Shown: positions 1 to 12,157 of the stretch, in pieces
Numbering within the stretch: position 1 is the stretch's first letter
Layout of the letters: every line of letters starts with the position of its first letter
Origin: Lacticaseibacillus songhuajiangensis
GTDB lineage: Bacteria; Bacillota; Bacilli; Lactobacillales; Lactobacillaceae
Assembly (NCBI RefSeq): GCF_003946025.1
Contig: NZ_RHNR01000027.1
Location: 1-37,490 of the forward strand
Length of the DNA stretch: 37,490 nucleotides
Direction of reading: 5' to 3'
The notes under the pieces: model-generated
What the model was told of the DNA's origin: nothing
Database searches by the model: none
Seen by the model: the letters and a program-made list of their open reading frames with translations, nothing else
Translations under genes and position numbers: made by a program

Positions 1-101
1 CCTATGCATCTATTATACAACGATAACGGGTTAAGGAACTGTTACAGATAGCTTGGACAAATTATTCACCAGCCACTATCTACGGACCTGGGGGGGACGT
101 T

Positions 102-3100
102 ATGATGCGTTTAAAGAATTCGCTTAGGGACGAAAAGCGTCATTACAAGATGTATAAGAGTGGTCGGCAGTGGACGATTGCTGGTATTAGTGTTGTGATG
201 GCCGGGATTGTTTTTAGTCAGAACACGCCGGTGCATGCCGCAACAATTGCGAATACTGATGAAAGTGCAGCTAACAAAACAACGACCAGCGGGTCGACCG
301 TAGTTCTAAAAACAAGTAAGACAAGTAAGACAACAAACACTGCAATTAACGCTGCTATCGGCCAGCAGACGTTGACGGTTGGCGATTCATTGCCAACGAC
401 AGCGCCAGCAATCACGCTAGAAGGACTGACCGCACCTTCTTGGACGACGGCTGACTTCGATTACAGCAAGGTAGACACGAGTACACCTGGTACTTATGCC
501 ATCACGCTCACTGCTGCTGGCCTGACCAAACTCCAGACAGCTAATCCCGGTGTGACATTGACACAAACAAACATCACTGCAGGAACGCTGACAGTGCTCG
601 CTGCGAAGACGTCGGAGGCGGCAAGTGCGACCACGGAGACAGCATCTTCTGATAGCACGACCACTGCCGCATCCAAGACAACTGAAGACGAACCCGCAGC
701 CCAAGTGACGAACGTCAAAGACGGCAGTGCCACAGCAATCGCCGCAGCCAAGCAAAAGGCTGCCAACACTTACAAAACAACCGGAACGCCCCAAAAACTG
801 ACGGCAACTGATGCCCAGACGCCAGGCCGTGTTGAAGTGGGATCCACAACCAAGACGTACGACAATCAAGTCAGCACGCCACTAAATTATACGGTGACCT
901 TGAGTACCGGCATGAAGGCACCATCTGATTGGTATGCAACCGGCACGACCAATCAGTATGAAGTGACCGAAACAAGTGGTGATCTTGATTTAACGGCGGT
1001 GGGGCAGAACACCGGTAGTTATTCGGTGACGCTTTCCGGAGCAGGACTGAGCAAAGTGCAGGCAGCTAACCCCAACTTTGATTTAAGTACAACCAGTGTT
1101 ACTGCTGGTACGCTTACGATTGAACAGGCACAGGCAACTGCGGGTGTCGTGCGCATTGCGAGTGCCAGCAAGAATTACGATGATAATGCAACAACAGATC
1201 TAGCGAGTTACAAGATTTCGATTGCGGCCGGAAGCCAGTTAGTTGCGCCAAAGGATTGGACGACTAACACGGATGGCAGTTACACGGTTAGTGTGGCTTC
1301 AGGGGATTTAAACATTGAGTCTACGACTGACCAGAAACCAGGTCGTTATGTGGTGAGTCTATCTGCTGCAGGCTTGGCTGATTTGCAGACGGCTAACCCC
1401 AATTTTGCAATTAATAGCACAACGGTTAGCAACGGGATCTACACCATTAACAGCAATATTGCCGCGGTAATTAGCGGAGCTACCGTTCAGAAAAATGGTG
1501 CGCTACCTCAGACAGTGACTGTCACGGTCAATAATGTCTGGCAGAATGGAACGACTCATTATGCTGTTCCAGATGATTGGACGGTTAATTCACTAAACCG
1601 TGGTCAATCATCGCTGGTGTATAATGTGCCGATTAGCTATTTTGACACGAGCAAAGTTGATTTGACGACAGTGGGCAACTATACCCTGAATTTTAATACG
1701 GCGACGTTGCAACTGCTAAATGGTGTTAATTGGAATAACCAATTGACTGCTTTAAACGTGCAAACGGGTGCGCTAACCGTCGTTCAGACCACCAACAGCG
1801 GCGTGAAGTTCAACCCCGGTAACATGTATGTGCAATTAGATGGAGCCACGACAGCAAGCGGGCAATACCCAGATTCTGCAGACAAGGTTTACTATCTGTC
1901 GCGTTCATCCGCACTCACAATGCATGCTGCGATTCTTAGCACTGCCGCAAATGACGGGACTACGGTTAATAATCTGACGAGTTTCATCATCATTCCAGCA
2001 GGCTTTCTCGTTGGCACGACGGATGCGAATGGCAACAATATTATTGCGACTGATGCGGCTGCGGCTCTCAAACAGCAAATGACGACTTCTCTTGATGCCC
2101 ATCACATTGCGTACAGCGGTTTGCAGGTAACGCAAATGGCGGACTATAACGGTCGCCAGGCGTTTCGAGTTGTATTCGATCAGGTAACTCAAGCGAAAAA
2201 TTTTGATGATAATAATGTGGATTTGACTATTGTTGGGGACCCAAGCTCCACGATTTCAAACGGTTACATTGGAACCGCAAAGAGTGCTCCCGATGATTCA
2301 GTCTTGTACCGCACTGATGATGTGAAATACACCAAGGGTGCGTACACGATGGACCTTTCTGGATATAGTAACGTGCCATCTATATCGGCATTTTTAGGGG
2401 TTAATCAGGCTGTGGTTTTAAATTCCTCGTACACTGGTTTTGTGTATGCTTACCAATTTGTTGATGCGCAAGTTCAGGACACGTATAATTTGCTGGCGCC
2501 AGACGGTTCAGTACTCAAAACGGTAACCACAACTGGCACGCCTGACACGGCTTACGATGCAATGAGCATTATCCAACAATCAATTACTAAGAACGGCGTC
2601 ACCTATGCACTGCAGAATAATGCGGTAAATTTGACTGCAGTCTATCCTAAACTGACTAGCACGGTTAAAACAGCAACAGGAGCGGTTGCCGCAGGGAATA
2701 CGTACAGCGTGCAGTACGTTCAGGTGCTGGATACTGCCACAGTTCATGGCGCACTACAGGATGTTTCTGCACAGTGGGCGAATGGCTCTACACCAACTGA
2801 CTATACGATTACACTACCAGCCGGACTGAATGCCCCAAGCAGTTGGACAAGTGCTGGTAACAACACGTATAAAATTTTGTACACTTCCGGCGACATCACA
2901 CTGGGTGACGACTCTGGTGCTGTAGGCTCCACTAGCATCAGCTTGAGTGCTCAGGGATTAGCTGCCTTGGCTGCCGCTAACCCGCTGTACCGGTTTAACA
3001 ATCAGGTGATTGCAGACGGTACGCTCAACATTACGCCGTATTACCGCAGCATTCCTGTAACCGTCGTCGACACGGCTGGTAACCAGCTACGGCCAGATCA

Positions 3101-6100
3101 GAACATCTACATTGTGTTCTCTGATGATGCTGATGCAGCCAGTGTCTCGGTTGTCCCCAATGGTTATTCGCAGGCACAGGTCAATAGTGCCATTCAGCAG
3201 GTGACGCTTACCTACGTTCCAGATGCCAACGGCGTGGTGCAGACAGAAACTTACGCGGTTGACCCTGTGAATAATCAGGTGAAAATTACCGTTGCAAACG
3301 GAACATCAGCTAATGATGCGTTGCTACCGCAACCAGCAGGGATGACAGCTAGTGAATATCTTGCCCAAATTGTGAACGATGATTTGCATGTCGGCACTAG
3401 TGTTAATACCAGCGCAACCATTGCCGATAGTGACAAGGGAAGATTCTCAACAATCGCCAGCGTAAAGGTGACATACCGTCAGCAAGCCAATTTGACGGTC
3501 AATTACGTTGATGATGATAACAACCAAGCACTTGTAACTACTGACACTTCAACGACAGGCTTTGTTGGTGATCAGGGCACCTTCACCACAAGTTTGCCAT
3601 TAAACTATGCTTACGTGGATGCCGCGGACACTAAAGTGGCCTACACGTTGACCGCGGCCGCCAACACGTTGACCGTTCATTTAGTGCACGCGCACACGGT
3701 AACGCCGCAGGCAATCAATGTTACCTTAACGACGGAATACACTGGGACCAAGACGCCACAGGCAGCACAAGTGCAGTCCGTTAGCTATGCCAGCGACCTA
3801 GATCAGGTCACTGGGGAGACAACTTGGTCAGCAGATGTTCCAACCACCATGGAAATGACTTCACCAATTGTAGCTGGGTATACGGCTGATCCGGCTAGCA
3901 CCATTTTTGATTTGATCGGCACGCTGGATACACTGCCGCAAGCGCAGGTAAAAACGGTTAACTATACGCCGAAAACTGCAAAGTTGACGGTGAATTTCGA
4001 AGGATTACCTCAAGATAAACAGCCGGATTCTGTGGTTATCGACACGACCATGGATCAACCCTACACGGTATCTGTACCGGAAGTGCTTGGCTACACACCA
4101 AATGTCTCAGTTGTGAAGGGTACCGGGTTGCCGACCGACGAAACGCGAACAGTGACCTACACGGCAGACACCCAAACCGTGACAATTAATTACGTTGATG
4201 ATACTGATGGGTCTGATTTGAGCAGCATGACCCAAACAATTTCCGGTGCGACGAACTCTACTAGTGATTACACTGTCTTGCAGCCGACTGGGTACAGACT
4301 GGCGGCCAATCAGGACGCAAAATTCACACTAACTTTTGAACCAAACATGGCTGCAATAACCGTTCATCTCGTTCACCTGGAGCAGACAACAACGATAACG
4401 ACAACCCGCACGATTAACTATGTGATGGCTGGTGGCGACACAACAAAGACGCCAAAATCAGTAACGCAGGCGGCGGATTGGAACGTGACAACTGACGCTG
4501 TGACGGGAAAAGTTACTGCTACGACAGCAACACCATATGCCGCAGAGACTAGCCCAACGTTAGCAGGCTACACCGTCGACCGAGATGGTATTGCTGCTGG
4601 TGTTGAAGCGCTGAGCACGCAACCAGTGAACACGACTGAGTTAGTTACGTACACCCCAATCTCGGCAGACGTTACAGTCACCTTTACTGGACTGCCAGCA
4701 GATAAGGTACCTAGTGACAGCACTGTGCCCACGACGACCGATAGTAGCTACAACGTGACAATTCCAGTTGTGTCAGGTTATACAGCTGACCAGAGTGTGC
4801 TGACGGGTATCGGCGATGGGATGGAGAAAACCATCACCGTGAACTATACTGCCAATGCGCAGAAGTTGAATGTGTACTATGTTGACGACGTAACGGGTTC
4901 GACTATTAGAACGGAGACGCTCAGTGGTGTGACTGATGAAACGGGTACGTATGCTGCGCAAGTGCCGACCAATTACCTACTAGCCGACAAACAGGCGGCA
5001 AATGTCCCATACAGTTTTGCGGTTGGAACGGATGATGACATCACGGTTCATTTGGTACACGACATTAAGCGTGGCACAATCGACACAACGCGAACCATCA
5101 ACTACACAATGACAGCAGGGGATGCCAGCAAGTCACCAGCTGCCACGGTACAGAGGATAACCTGGACCACCACGACTGATGCGGTGTCTGGGCAAACGAT
5201 TTATACGCCAGCGACGAGTTATCCAGCAGCAGCGTCGCCGAGCGTTACGGGATATACGGCCGATACAAGTACTGTGAGTGCAGAACAGCCAAGTACCACA
5301 ACTGATTTGCCAACGAACGAAACGCAAACTGTGGCCTATTCGCCAAATGCTGGGAAGGTGACAATTCACTTTGTTGACGCTGCGGGTAACACAGTTGCGG
5401 CCGATGCGATTGTTGATACGAAGATGGATGTGCCGTTTAACTACACCGATGTCCCAAGTAAGGACGGATATACACCAAGTACAACACAGGTTGCCGGAGT
5501 TGGTGATGGCGGCGATTCTGAGCGGACGGTCACATACACGCCCAATGCACAAACTGTCACTATTAGTTATGTGGATGACAGTACCCATGCGGACTTAAGT
5601 GACCTGAGTTCGACCCTGACCGGAACTACTGACGGTACACAGGAGTACACGATTAACGTGCCACGTGGGTACCAATTTGAGAATACAGAAGCGACTGGAT
5701 GCACGTACACCCTTGGTGACAATGGCCAAACGGGTACCCTTCAGTTTAGTGCGGCTCCGAATCAGAGCCTGACAATACACCTTAGTCACGTCCTGACGCA
5801 CAACACGGTAAGCAGTTCGCGGACAATTACCTTCGTGATGAACGGCGGCGATGCGACGAAGGCGCCCGCAGCAGTTGTACAAAGTGTCGATTGGACGACG
5901 ACGACGGATGCCGTTACTGGGATGACGAGTTATACACCCAAGGGCAATTATGCTGCTTACGCGACGCCAGGAGTTCCTGGGTATACGCCCGATTCGACCA
6001 GTGTGCCTGTCGGTGAGTTAGCAGCAGGGACGGATGCGCCGACGGCAAGCAACGTCGTGGTGACCTATACACCAAATGAAGCTGATGTGACTGTTAACGT

Positions 6101-9100
6101 GACTGACCCACGAACGGGTGAAACCACGGCAAATACCGTTGAGACTTATACTGATGAACCATATACTTTCCCGGGTTTGCTGGATTATGAAGGTTATACA
6201 CCAAACATCAAACCGGTCACAGGAACGGGGGATGGCTCATCGCATACGATTAATGTGACATACACTGCAAATGCACAGACAGCCACAGTGACGTACGTTG
6301 ATGATGACAACAATCAACAGAGCTTGGCAGATTTGACGACCACTTTGGCAGGAGCGACCGGAGAAATTGTTACTTCGTACGCTCTTAGCATTCCTAAAGG
6401 GTATCAATATGTTGAAAGCAATGCATCCGGTTGCACATTTACTACTGTAGAAAGTAACGGTATGCTCGTATTCGGTCCGGGTAAAGGACAAACTGTTACA
6501 ATCCATTTGAGTCACGTGCATACTACAGGCAAAACTACAAGTACACGGACAATCACTTACGTAATGCATGGCGGGGATGCGACTAAGGCTCCTGCGCCAG
6601 TGGTGCAAACCGTCGACTGGACAACCGACACAGACGCGGTGACCGGATTTAAAAGTTACCAGGCATCTTCCAACTACAAAGAGGCGTCTACACCAGACGT
6701 GCCTGGTTACACCGCTGATAAGGATGATGTAGCAACCGAGGATTTAAGCACGAGTAATGGTATGCCAGTAAATTCCAATGTCGTTGTTACGTACCAGCCT
6801 AATGAAGCGGACGTGACGGTGACCAATCCGCTAGAACAAACAACTAATTCCTCCACTGTTCAAACTTATACTGATGAACCATATTCATATACTGATATAC
6901 CTGTTTTTGCTGGTTATACAGCGAACATGACCACTGTTAGCGGTACCGGTGACGGAGAACCACATACGGTTAATGTCACCTACTCGGCTAACTCCCAAAC
7001 CGCAACCATTAAGTATGTTGATGATGTGACCGGAAAAGAGTTTCCTGATATGGAAACTACGCTCACAGGCGTTACAGGTCAGTCACTCGACCACGCATTG
7101 AATATTCCTAGCGGGTATCAGTACGTGAACGCGGATCAGACAGGAACTGCCTTCGGTGCGGTCAAGGACAATAATACCGTTTCATTAAAATTCTCGGCTG
7201 ACGCAAATCAGACGCTTACTGTGCACTTAACGCACCAGATTCTATACAGCACTTTGACGTCACAGCGGATTATCAATTACGTCATCGATAATCCAACTGG
7301 ACATCCAACACAAACTGCTCCTCAGACTGTAACTCAGTCTGTACAGTGGGATGTGGTAACTGATGCGGCAACTGGAAGCAGTGTTGCGGTGCCGGAAACA
7401 GGATATGCTGCGGTGCGGACTATGCCATTGAATGGATACGCATCTAGTGATATCTCTGCAAATTACTTACACGGGTTAAGTGCGGATAATTTATCTAATT
7501 TACAAAATCAAGTTGCTGCCACTAATAGTGTTGAAACGGTGAAATACGAACCGCTAATTAGTAATATCACGGTAGATTACGAAGGGCTAGCCCGTCCTGA
7601 ACAAACCATCACTGCCATAATGGATGTGCCATTCTCAATTACCGTACCTCAGATTGATGGCTATACTGCGGTGGCATCTGTTGATGGTGTTGGTCAGGCA
7701 GAAGATCAGATTTTTACCGTAAGATACACACCACAGAATCTAAATACACAAGTGGTTTATCAGGACGAAACTGGTGAACCAATTGGCGAGGGCATTGAAC
7801 TCACCGGTCTAACTGGAAACTCAATTCAGCTGGAGGCAATTAAAAGTGGCATTCCAACTGGATATGTTTTGGCGCCTGATTTTGATTTGGACGATAAAAA
7901 CTATAAATTTGACCCTAATATAAAAGAAATCGTAGTGAAAGTCGCGCATGGTGAAACGACCACAATTGTTCCCACGCAACGTACTATTACCTATGTTCTG
8001 AGCGGTGGAGATGCCTCAAAGACTCCTACTCGAGTTGTCCAAACTGAAAATTGGAAGGTGGTAACTGATGCAGTTACTGGGGAATTCAAGTCGGCGACGG
8101 TTGCGGAACCCTATCAGGAAGTAATCTCACCTAGTCTGAAAGGTTACAGTTCTAATATGTCGGAGGTGAATGGTGGTGAATCAGTAGCAACAGAGATGCC
8201 AATTGATTCAGAAGTGACAGTAAACTACGAACCGATATCAGCGGATGTGACGGTCGAATTTAATGGTCTACCTGCCAATAAGCAACCATCAACATCAGCT
8301 ACAGTGAACACGATTACCGACACGCCGTTTAGTTACGATGTTCCTAACATTGAAGGCTATACACCATCAATGCCCACAGTGGCGGGTAAAGGTGATGGTG
8401 AAGCCCACACCGTTGAGGTAAGCTATACAGCTGATCCGCGAGTGTTAACTGTCGTTTATGTGGATGATCTCACGGATGATGATCAGGTAGCAACGGATCA
8501 GGTTAGTGGCAGTACAGACCAGAAGGTCAGCTATGAGGTTAAAGTGCCTGCTAACTATTTGCTGGCAGATAGGCAAAATTCAGTTATCGATTATCAGCTG
8601 GCTGCTAACGGTACTAACCAATTGACTGTGCACTTGGTACACGCATTCACTCATAGCACTTTGAAGACGATTGAGACGATTAAATATGTCATGAATGGAG
8701 GCGATTTAAGCAAAACACCTGCGGCCACGCAGCAAGTCGCCACATGGAATGTGACGACTGATTCAGTAACAGGAACGAGCGTCGCAACACTGGTGAATGC
8801 TTACGCTAAGGTGCAGAGTCCTAGTGTATTGGGTTATACACCTGACCACGAGTCTGTTCCCGGTAGCACGCCGGTAGTGGCGACATACTCATCGGCTGAC
8901 TCAACGACCAAACCAACTGATACGACGGTAACCGTCACATACACTCCAGACACAGTTAAGCAAACCTTCGTCTACTATGACGACGTCGACGGCCAGGCGC
9001 TTCCCGAAGCCGTTAAAAAGGAAGGTACTGCGGACGCCACAGATTCGTTTACAGTAACGCCGCCGGCTGGTTATGAACTGGCAAAAAGTCAGGCGGCTGT

Positions 9101-10487
9101 GCTGAACTTCACGTACACAGCGACCGACACACCACAGATTATTCATCTAGTGCATGGTCTCAGCCATGGTGAAACGACCACGACACAGACAATCACGTAT
9201 AAAGTCGGTAATGCCGGGGCAGAAGCACCTGCAGAGAGTCATCAGAGCGTCGTTTGGAAGTACGTGACAGATCGGGTGACAGGAGATACGGTATGGACGC
9301 CACAGGGGCAGTATGCACCGGTGACAACACCTGGCGTAGCTGGTTACAAGGCGGTTACTCCTTCTGTGAGTGGAAGCACACTTTTGCCAACAACGGTCGC
9401 ACCGCAGCCCATTCACTTAATTGTGAACTACAAGCCTACCGCAGCAAAGATGACCATTATCTATGTGGATGCTGTGAGCGGTGACAGTCTTGGTGGCGAT
9501 ATTATCGACGGCGTTACAGGTGAGAGTGGTGTTTACAAGGTTAATATGCCGGCTGGAGTAACAGGCTATCGTTATGCTAAAAATCAACCGATGACGATTA
9601 ACTGGACGCTGATGGCTAACGAAGATAATGAAATAAAAATTGACCTTCAACATGAAATCAGTCATTCACAAATGCAGACAACGCGTACCATTAATTATGT
9701 TCTTCCTGAGGATGCAACAGTTAATACCCCAGATTCCGTCGTGCAGACGATTAACTGGAATGTCGCAACTGATGAGGTGACTGGCGCCACGACCGCCACG
9801 GCTCAAAATGTGTATGCTGCAGTCACGAATCCAACCATTACGGGTTACACAACACCACAAGATGCGGTGGCAATGGAATTACCGCAACCGGTAGTTGGAA
9901 GTCTGCCTGTCGATTCCGTGGTATTAGTTGCGTATAATGTTGTGCCTACTAACGGTAGTACAACCGAGCCAGGTAATGGCGGGACGACCGAACCAGGTAA
10001 TGGCGGCACAACTGAACCAGGTAATGGCGGTACAACAGAGCCAGGTAATGGCGGTATAACAGAGCCAGGTAATGGCGGTATAACAGAGCCAGGTAATGGC
10101 GGTACAACAGAGCCAGGTAATGGTGGTACGACTGAGCCGGGCAACGGCGGCACGACTGAGCCAGGTAACGGTGGTACGACTGAACCAGGCAATAGCGGTA
10201 CAATCGAGCCGGGTAATGGTGGTACAACTGAACCAGGTAATGGCGGAACTCACATCTTAGGATCAAGCAACGGTAATTCGTCCACCGAATCTAGTAAGGA
10301 CGCGAATGGGTCAGGCGTAGATCAGCGGATTCAGCAAGCTTCCGGCAAAACGCAGAACCTTAGTCGTCATTCTCAAGGAGACTATCCACAAACAGGTGAC
10401 AAAAAACAAGGCTGGCTTTCGGTTCTTGGGGTCGCATTGCTTGGTCTTATGGGCATTGCGGTTCCACGCCGCAAGCGTCATGAATAA
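102..10487 (+). CDS. Giant MucBP/MBG-repeat cell-wall-anchored adhesin (KxYKxGKxW signal, YPQTG anchor)
   Basis: A 3461-residue surface protein, probably a mucus or host-glycan adhesin. The N-terminus carries the KxYKxGKxW-type secretion signal (K16, Y18, K19, G21, R22, W24), then a hydrophobic stretch and a likely cleavage near VHA-A. Residues about 85-570 hold four MBG-like beta modules, each ending in a GxYxVxLxxxGL...ANP pattern. A further one lies near 877-975, with an unrepeated stretch between. Residues about 1128-3280 hold ten units, each starting with a YVDD-type strand, ending that half in HLVH, HLSH or HLTH, and followed by a Mub_B2-like half (RTINYVM-GGD...TDAVTG...GYT). A Gly/Pro-rich EPGN array, then YPQTG (3428-3432), a membrane helix and an RRKRHE tail complete it. 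ATG at 102 or 105 fits the GGGGGGA site at 91-97. No sortase gene is in the window. Mucin binding is inferred from the repeat family; the ligand is unknown. Confidence 0.95.
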   Translation: MMRLKNSLRDEKRHYKMYKSGRQWTIAGISVVMAGIVFSQNTPVHAATIANTDESAANKTTTSGSTVVLKTSKTSKTTNTAINAAIGQQTLTVGDSLPTTAPAITLEGLTAPSWTTADFDYSKVDTSTPGTYAITLTAAGLTKLQTANPGVTLTQTNITAGTLTVLAAKTSEAASATTETASSDSTTTAASKTTEDEPAAQVTNVKDGSATAIAAAKQKAANTYKTTGTPQKLTATDAQTPGRVEVGSTTKTYDNQVSTPLNYTVTLSTGMKAPSDWYATGTTNQYEVTETSGDLDLTAVGQNTGSYSVTLSGAGLSKVQAANPNFDLSTTSVTAGTLTIEQAQATAGVVRIASASKNYDDNATTDLASYKISIAAGSQLVAPKDWTTNTDGSYTVSVASGDLNIESTTDQKPGRYVVSLSAAGLADLQTANPNFAINSTTVSNGIYTINSNIAAVISGATVQKNGALPQTVTVTVNNVWQNGTTHYAVPDDWTVNSLNRGQSSLVYNVPISYFDTSKVDLTTVGNYTLNFNTATLQLLNGVNWNNQLTALNVQTGALTVVQTTNSGVKFNPGNMYVQLDGATTASGQYPDSADKVYYLSRSSALTMHAAILSTAANDGTTVNNLTSFIIIPAGFLVGTTDANGNNIIATDAAAALKQQMTTSLDAHHIAYSGLQVTQMADYNGRQAFRVVFDQVTQAKNFDDNNVDLTIVGDPSSTISNGYIGTAKSAPDDSVLYRTDDVKYTKGAYTMDLSGYSNVPSISAFLGVNQAVVLNSSYTGFVYAYQFVDAQVQDTYNLLAPDGSVLKTVTTTGTPDTAYDAMSIIQQSITKNGVTYALQNNAVNLTAVYPKLTSTVKTATGAVAAGNTYSVQYVQVLDTATVHGALQDVSAQWANGSTPTDYTITLPAGLNAPSSWTSAGNNTYKILYTSGDITLGDDSGAVGSTSISLSAQGLAALAAANPLYRFNNQVIADGTLNITPYYRSIPVTVVDTAGNQLRPDQNIYIVFSDDADAASVSVVPNGYSQAQVNSAIQQVTLTYVPDANGVVQTETYAVDPVNNQVKITVANGTSANDALLPQPAGMTASEYLAQIVNDDLHVGTSVNTSATIADSDKGRFSTIASVKVTYRQQANLTVNYVDDDNNQALVTTDTSTTGFVGDQGTFTTSLPLNYAYVDAADTKVAYTLTAAANTLTVHLVHAHTVTPQAINVTLTTEYTGTKTPQAAQVQSVSYASDLDQVTGETTWSADVPTTMEMTSPIVAGYTADPASTIFDLIGTLDTLPQAQVKTVNYTPKTAKLTVNFEGLPQDKQPDSVVIDTTMDQPYTVSVPEVLGYTPNVSVVKGTGLPTDETRTVTYTADTQTVTINYVDDTDGSDLSSMTQTISGATNSTSDYTVLQPTGYRLAANQDAKFTLTFEPNMAAITVHLVHLEQTTTITTTRTINYVMAGGDTTKTPKSVTQAADWNVTTDAVTGKVTATTATPYAAETSPTLAGYTVDRDGIAAGVEALSTQPVNTTELVTYTPISADVTVTFTGLPADKVPSDSTVPTTTDSSYNVTIPVVSGYTADQSVLTGIGDGMEKTITVNYTANAQKLNVYYVDDVTGSTIRTETLSGVTDETGTYAAQVPTNYLLADKQAANVPYSFAVGTDDDITVHLVHDIKRGTIDTTRTINYTMTAGDASKSPAATVQRITWTTTTDAVSGQTIYTPATSYPAAASPSVTGYTADTSTVSAEQPSTTTDLPTNETQTVAYSPNAGKVTIHFVDAAGNTVAADAIVDTKMDVPFNYTDVPSKDGYTPSTTQVAGVGDGGDSERTVTYTPNAQTVTISYVDDSTHADLSDLSSTLTGTTDGTQEYTINVPRGYQFENTEATGCTYTLGDNGQTGTLQFSAAPNQSLTIHLSHVLTHNTVSSSRTITFVMNGGDATKAPAAVVQSVDWTTTTDAVTGMTSYTPKGNYAAYATPGVPGYTPDSTSVPVGELAAGTDAPTASNVVVTYTPNEADVTVNVTDPRTGETTANTVETYTDEPYTFPGLLDYEGYTPNIKPVTGTGDGSSHTINVTYTANAQTATVTYVDDDNNQQSLADLTTTLAGATGEIVTSYALSIPKGYQYVESNASGCTFTTVESNGMLVFGPGKGQTVTIHLSHVHTTGKTTSTRTITYVMHGGDATKAPAPVVQTVDWTTDTDAVTGFKSYQASSNYKEASTPDVPGYTADKDDVATEDLSTSNGMPVNSNVVVTYQPNEADVTVTNPLEQTTNSSTVQTYTDEPYSYTDIPVFAGYTANMTTVSGTGDGEPHTVNVTYSANSQTATIKYVDDVTGKEFPDMETTLTGVTGQSLDHALNIPSGYQYVNADQTGTAFGAVKDNNTVSLKFSADANQTLTVHLTHQILYSTLTSQRIINYVIDNPTGHPTQTAPQTVTQSVQWDVVTDAATGSSVAVPETGYAAVRTMPLNGYASSDISANYLHGLSADNLSNLQNQVAATNSVETVKYEPLISNITVDYEGLARPEQTITAIMDVPFSITVPQIDGYTAVASVDGVGQAEDQIFTVRYTPQNLNTQVVYQDETGEPIGEGIELTGLTGNSIQLEAIKSGIPTGYVLAPDFDLDDKNYKFDPNIKEIVVKVAHGETTTIVPTQRTITYVLSGGDASKTPTRVVQTENWKVVTDAVTGEFKSATVAEPYQEVISPSLKGYSSNMSEVNGGESVATEMPIDSEVTVNYEPISADVTVEFNGLPANKQPSTSATVNTITDTPFSYDVPNIEGYTPSMPTVAGKGDGEAHTVEVSYTADPRVLTVVYVDDLTDDDQVATDQVSGSTDQKVSYEVKVPANYLLADRQNSVIDYQLAANGTNQLTVHLVHAFTHSTLKTIETIKYVMNGGDLSKTPAATQQVATWNVTTDSVTGTSVATLVNAYAKVQSPSVLGYTPDHESVPGSTPVVATYSSADSTTKPTDTTVTVTYTPDTVKQTFVYYDDVDGQALPEAVKKEGTADATDSFTVTPPAGYELAKSQAAVLNFTYTATDTPQIIHLVHGLSHGETTTTQTITYKVGNAGAEAPAESHQSVVWKYVTDRVTGDTVWTPQGQYAPVTTPGVAGYKAVTPSVSGSTLLPTTVAPQPIHLIVNYKPTAAKMTIIYVDAVSGDSLGGDIIDGVTGESGVYKVNMPAGVTGYRYAKNQPMTINWTLMANEDNEIKIDLQHEISHSQMQTTRTINYVLPEDATVNTPDSVVQTINWNVATDEVTGATTATAQNVYAAVTNPTITGYTTPQDAVAMELPQPVVGSLPVDSVVLVAYNVVPTNGSTTEPGNGGTTEPGNGGTTEPGNGGTTEPGNGGITEPGNGGITEPGNGGTTEPGNGGTTEPGNGGTTEPGNGGTTEPGNSGTIEPGNGGTTEPGNGGTHILGSSNGNSSTESSKDANGSGVDQRIQQASGKTQNLSRHSQGDYPQTGDKKQGWLSVLGVALLGLMGIAVPRRKRHE
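3485..9945 (+). repeat. Ten tandem MucBP/Mub_B2 repeat units inside the adhesin
   Basis: Ten diverged protein-level repeats of roughly 200 residues each. Units open with a VxYVDD-like strand (NYVDD, YYVDD, SYVDD, TYVDD, KYVDD, then VYQDE in unit 7 and IYVDA in unit 10). The first half closes with HLVH, HLSH or HLTH, degenerating to KVAH in unit 7 and DLQH in unit 10. Most units add a second module with a GLP...P, PY, GYTP and GDG pattern. At DNA level they are clearly diverged, so the array looks old rather than freshly duplicated. Boundaries are approximate. Confidence 0.85.
9960..10247 (+). repeat. 12 x 24-bp tandem repeat encoding an EPGN spacer
   Basis: Twelve in-frame 24-bp units, each encoding an eight-residue T-T-E-P-G-N-G-G motif. 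Units 5 and 6 begin I-T, unit 10 ends S-G and unit 11 begins T-I. The array lies between the last MucBP unit and the YPQTG anchor, the usual place for a wall-spanning stalk. The unit length is a multiple of three, so copy-number change by slippage would alter stalk length without breaking the frame. Confidence 0.95.
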
Positions 10488-10524
10488 GTAGTCATCACCT
10501 GATGTTATAACCAAGTAGATAAAC

Positions 10525-10556
10525 GGCCAATCTCGGTTTGAGATTGGCCATTTTTT
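10525..10556 (+). terminator. Rho-independent terminator of the adhesin gene
   Basis: A perfect 10-bp stem (GGCCAATCTC / GAGATTGGCC) with a 5-nt loop is followed by A and six T, 38 bp after the adhesin stop codon. Confidence 0.95.
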
Positions 10557-10771
10557 GTATTTCATACAGACAAGAGCCGATTTAATTGAAAAATTCATAA
10601 ACATTGGTGATAAAATAATCCAGTAAGCGCAACTTGTGGGGATGAGTTGTGCCATCGCTTTTAGGTGTGTAGCAGAAACGTTGCAGTGGTATAGGTATTA
10701 TTCCGCGGGCGTGATTAATTCTGATCAATCGCGTCATCAACAGATAATTCGCGTCAAAATTGGGGATTGCT

Positions 10772-11932
10772 ATGAACTTTAACGAGATACTGGTGTCATT
10801 CACACTTTCGCTAATTACTAATTTCGTCGTCATGGTGGGGGCCACCTCGTTTTTTTACTGGGTGAACTCGAGCACGGCGACGCCCTTTGTGGTGGCACAC
10901 CGGCAGGTACTGGCGCTTGTGACCGGTTTTGGCTTTATGGCTTACTTGTTTGCGCAGATGCTGAGTGATGGTTTGTACGAGCATTTGCGGGTCGGTTATC
11001 ACTGGACTTACCTGAACATGATGATTTTGACCATTTATATCCTGAACATGCAGCTCGGGCTGCGCTGGCAGGCGCTGCTCGATGGCGTTCTGATTGCGGT
11101 GTATTACCTCGTTTTCGGCGCGCCTTATAGCATTGTAGGCATCACAGCAGTAGTTGTTGCCGCCGCGGTGCTGTACATTGTCCAGGCGGATTCAGCGCGG
11201 TTGATTGCTCAGCGACGCTGGAAGTACGGCTTACTCGATCTGTTTGCGGCGGCCATGCTGGTGATGGAAGCGCAGCTTGGCCGCGCGCAACTCGACAGCT
11301 GGTTTTGGGTACGTCAGATTCTGGCACTGTGTTTACTCGCGCCGCTGTGTTTGGAATTTGAAGAGGTCATGCGGCTGACGCGCCAACGCAGCGACCAGTT
11401 GGAGAGGTTAGTCAGCACCGATGAATTAACAGGGGTGCAAAATTTTGGCACCTTCAACAAGGAGTTGGCGCGCTGTTACACCGAATACCAGAAGCACGGG
11501 ACACCGTACTCCGTGTTCGAAGGGGACCTTGATCACTTCAAGCACATCAATGATACTTATGGGCACCCCAGCGGCAATCTGGTGCTCAAGCGGCTGGCGA
11601 TGGAGCTTGAAGCGTATGCGGACACGATGCCGTTCCCAGCGAAGGCCTTTCGCTTAGGCGGCGAGGAGTTTGCCATTATCGCCCAAAGCGAGCTGAACCA
11701 TGAACAAGCGACTGAGATTGGGGAACGGTTCCTGAAACTACTCAGTCTGGTCAAGTTTGCCGACGTGGACCCAGATTTGGTCCTCACTTGCTCAATAGGC
11801 CAGGCACACGTCCAGCCTGGTGATTACAGCGGCGATGACGTTTATAAGCACGCTGACCGCTATCTTTATGAAGCCAAGCGGGGCGGACGCAATCGGATTA
11901 AGGCGCAGGAAGATGGCGTTGAAGCTGGTTAA
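10772..11932 (+). CDS. Membrane-bound GGDEF diguanylate cyclase
   Basis: A 386-residue protein predicted to make cyclic di-GMP from two GTP. The first ~200 residues form several hydrophobic helices, a membrane sensor region I cannot assign to a named family. A short linker (TRQRSDQLERLVSTDELTG) leads into a GGDEF domain with the metal/substrate stretch DLDHFKHIND (252-261) and the active-site loop RLGGEEF (GGEEF at 296-300). GGEEF is an active-type variant. The residues upstream of the loop (PFPAK) lack the RxxD inhibitory I-site. ATG at 10772 is preferred over the upstream TTG at 10760 because GGGGA (10762-10766) sits 5 nt before it. The gene stands alone between two terminators. A palindrome-like hairpin at 10627-10652 (GCGCAACT / AGTTGTGC) lies in its leader. 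Nothing in the window contains a c-di-GMP phosphodiesterase domain. Confidence 0.9.
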   Translation: MNFNEILVSFTLSLITNFVVMVGATSFFYWVNSSTATPFVVAHRQVLALVTGFGFMAYLFAQMLSDGLYEHLRVGYHWTYLNMMILTIYILNMQLGLRWQALLDGVLIAVYYLVFGAPYSIVGITAVVVAAAVLYIVQADSARLIAQRRWKYGLLDLFAAAMLVMEAQLGRAQLDSWFWVRQILALCLLAPLCLEFEEVMRLTRQRSDQLERLVSTDELTGVQNFGTFNKELARCYTEYQKHGTPYSVFEGDLDHFKHINDTYGHPSGNLVLKRLAMELEAYADTMPFPAKAFRLGGEEFAIIAQSELNHEQATEIGERFLKLLSLVKFADVDPDLVLTCSIGQAHVQPGDYSGDDVYKHADRYLYEAKRGGRNRIKAQEDGVEAG

Positions 11933-11951
11933 CGCTAAGATGTAACTATGT

Positions 11952-11988
11952 AAAAATGCTCGCAATCTTGTGATTGCGAGCATTTTTT
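11952..11988. terminator. Terminator after the diguanylate cyclase gene
   Basis: A 12-bp stem (ATGCTCGCAATC / GATTGCGAGCAT) with a 4-nt loop is flanked by A5 on the left and T6 on the right, so it could work on either strand. It lies 20 bp after the cyclase stop codon. Confidence 0.93.
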
Positions 11989-12118
11989 GAGTTTTCGAAT
12001 GTCTGATTGCATACGCGTATTCTGGAACGACGTAGATGTACCATTCACGCAAAACGATGATTCTTGCGTAGCAAACTGGCTTCCGTTAGCGCATGCGAAA
12101 TGCAGCAAGTTGTTTCGG

Positions 12119-12127
12119 TGCTATACT
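12119..12127 (+). promoter_or_regulatory. Extended -10 promoter for the TauE/SafE exporter
   Basis: TGC followed directly by TATACT is an extended -10 element 31 bp upstream of the TTG start. No good -35 is visible at 17 bp, as is common for extended -10 promoters. Confidence 0.5.
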
Positions 12128-12157
12128 AATCCTGAACGATAGAAAGAACGTGACATT

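Noticed and set aside
9845..10266. Pro- and Leu-rich minus-strand frames over the EPGN array
   Set aside because: They arise from the 24-bp repeat read backwards and have no start signals.
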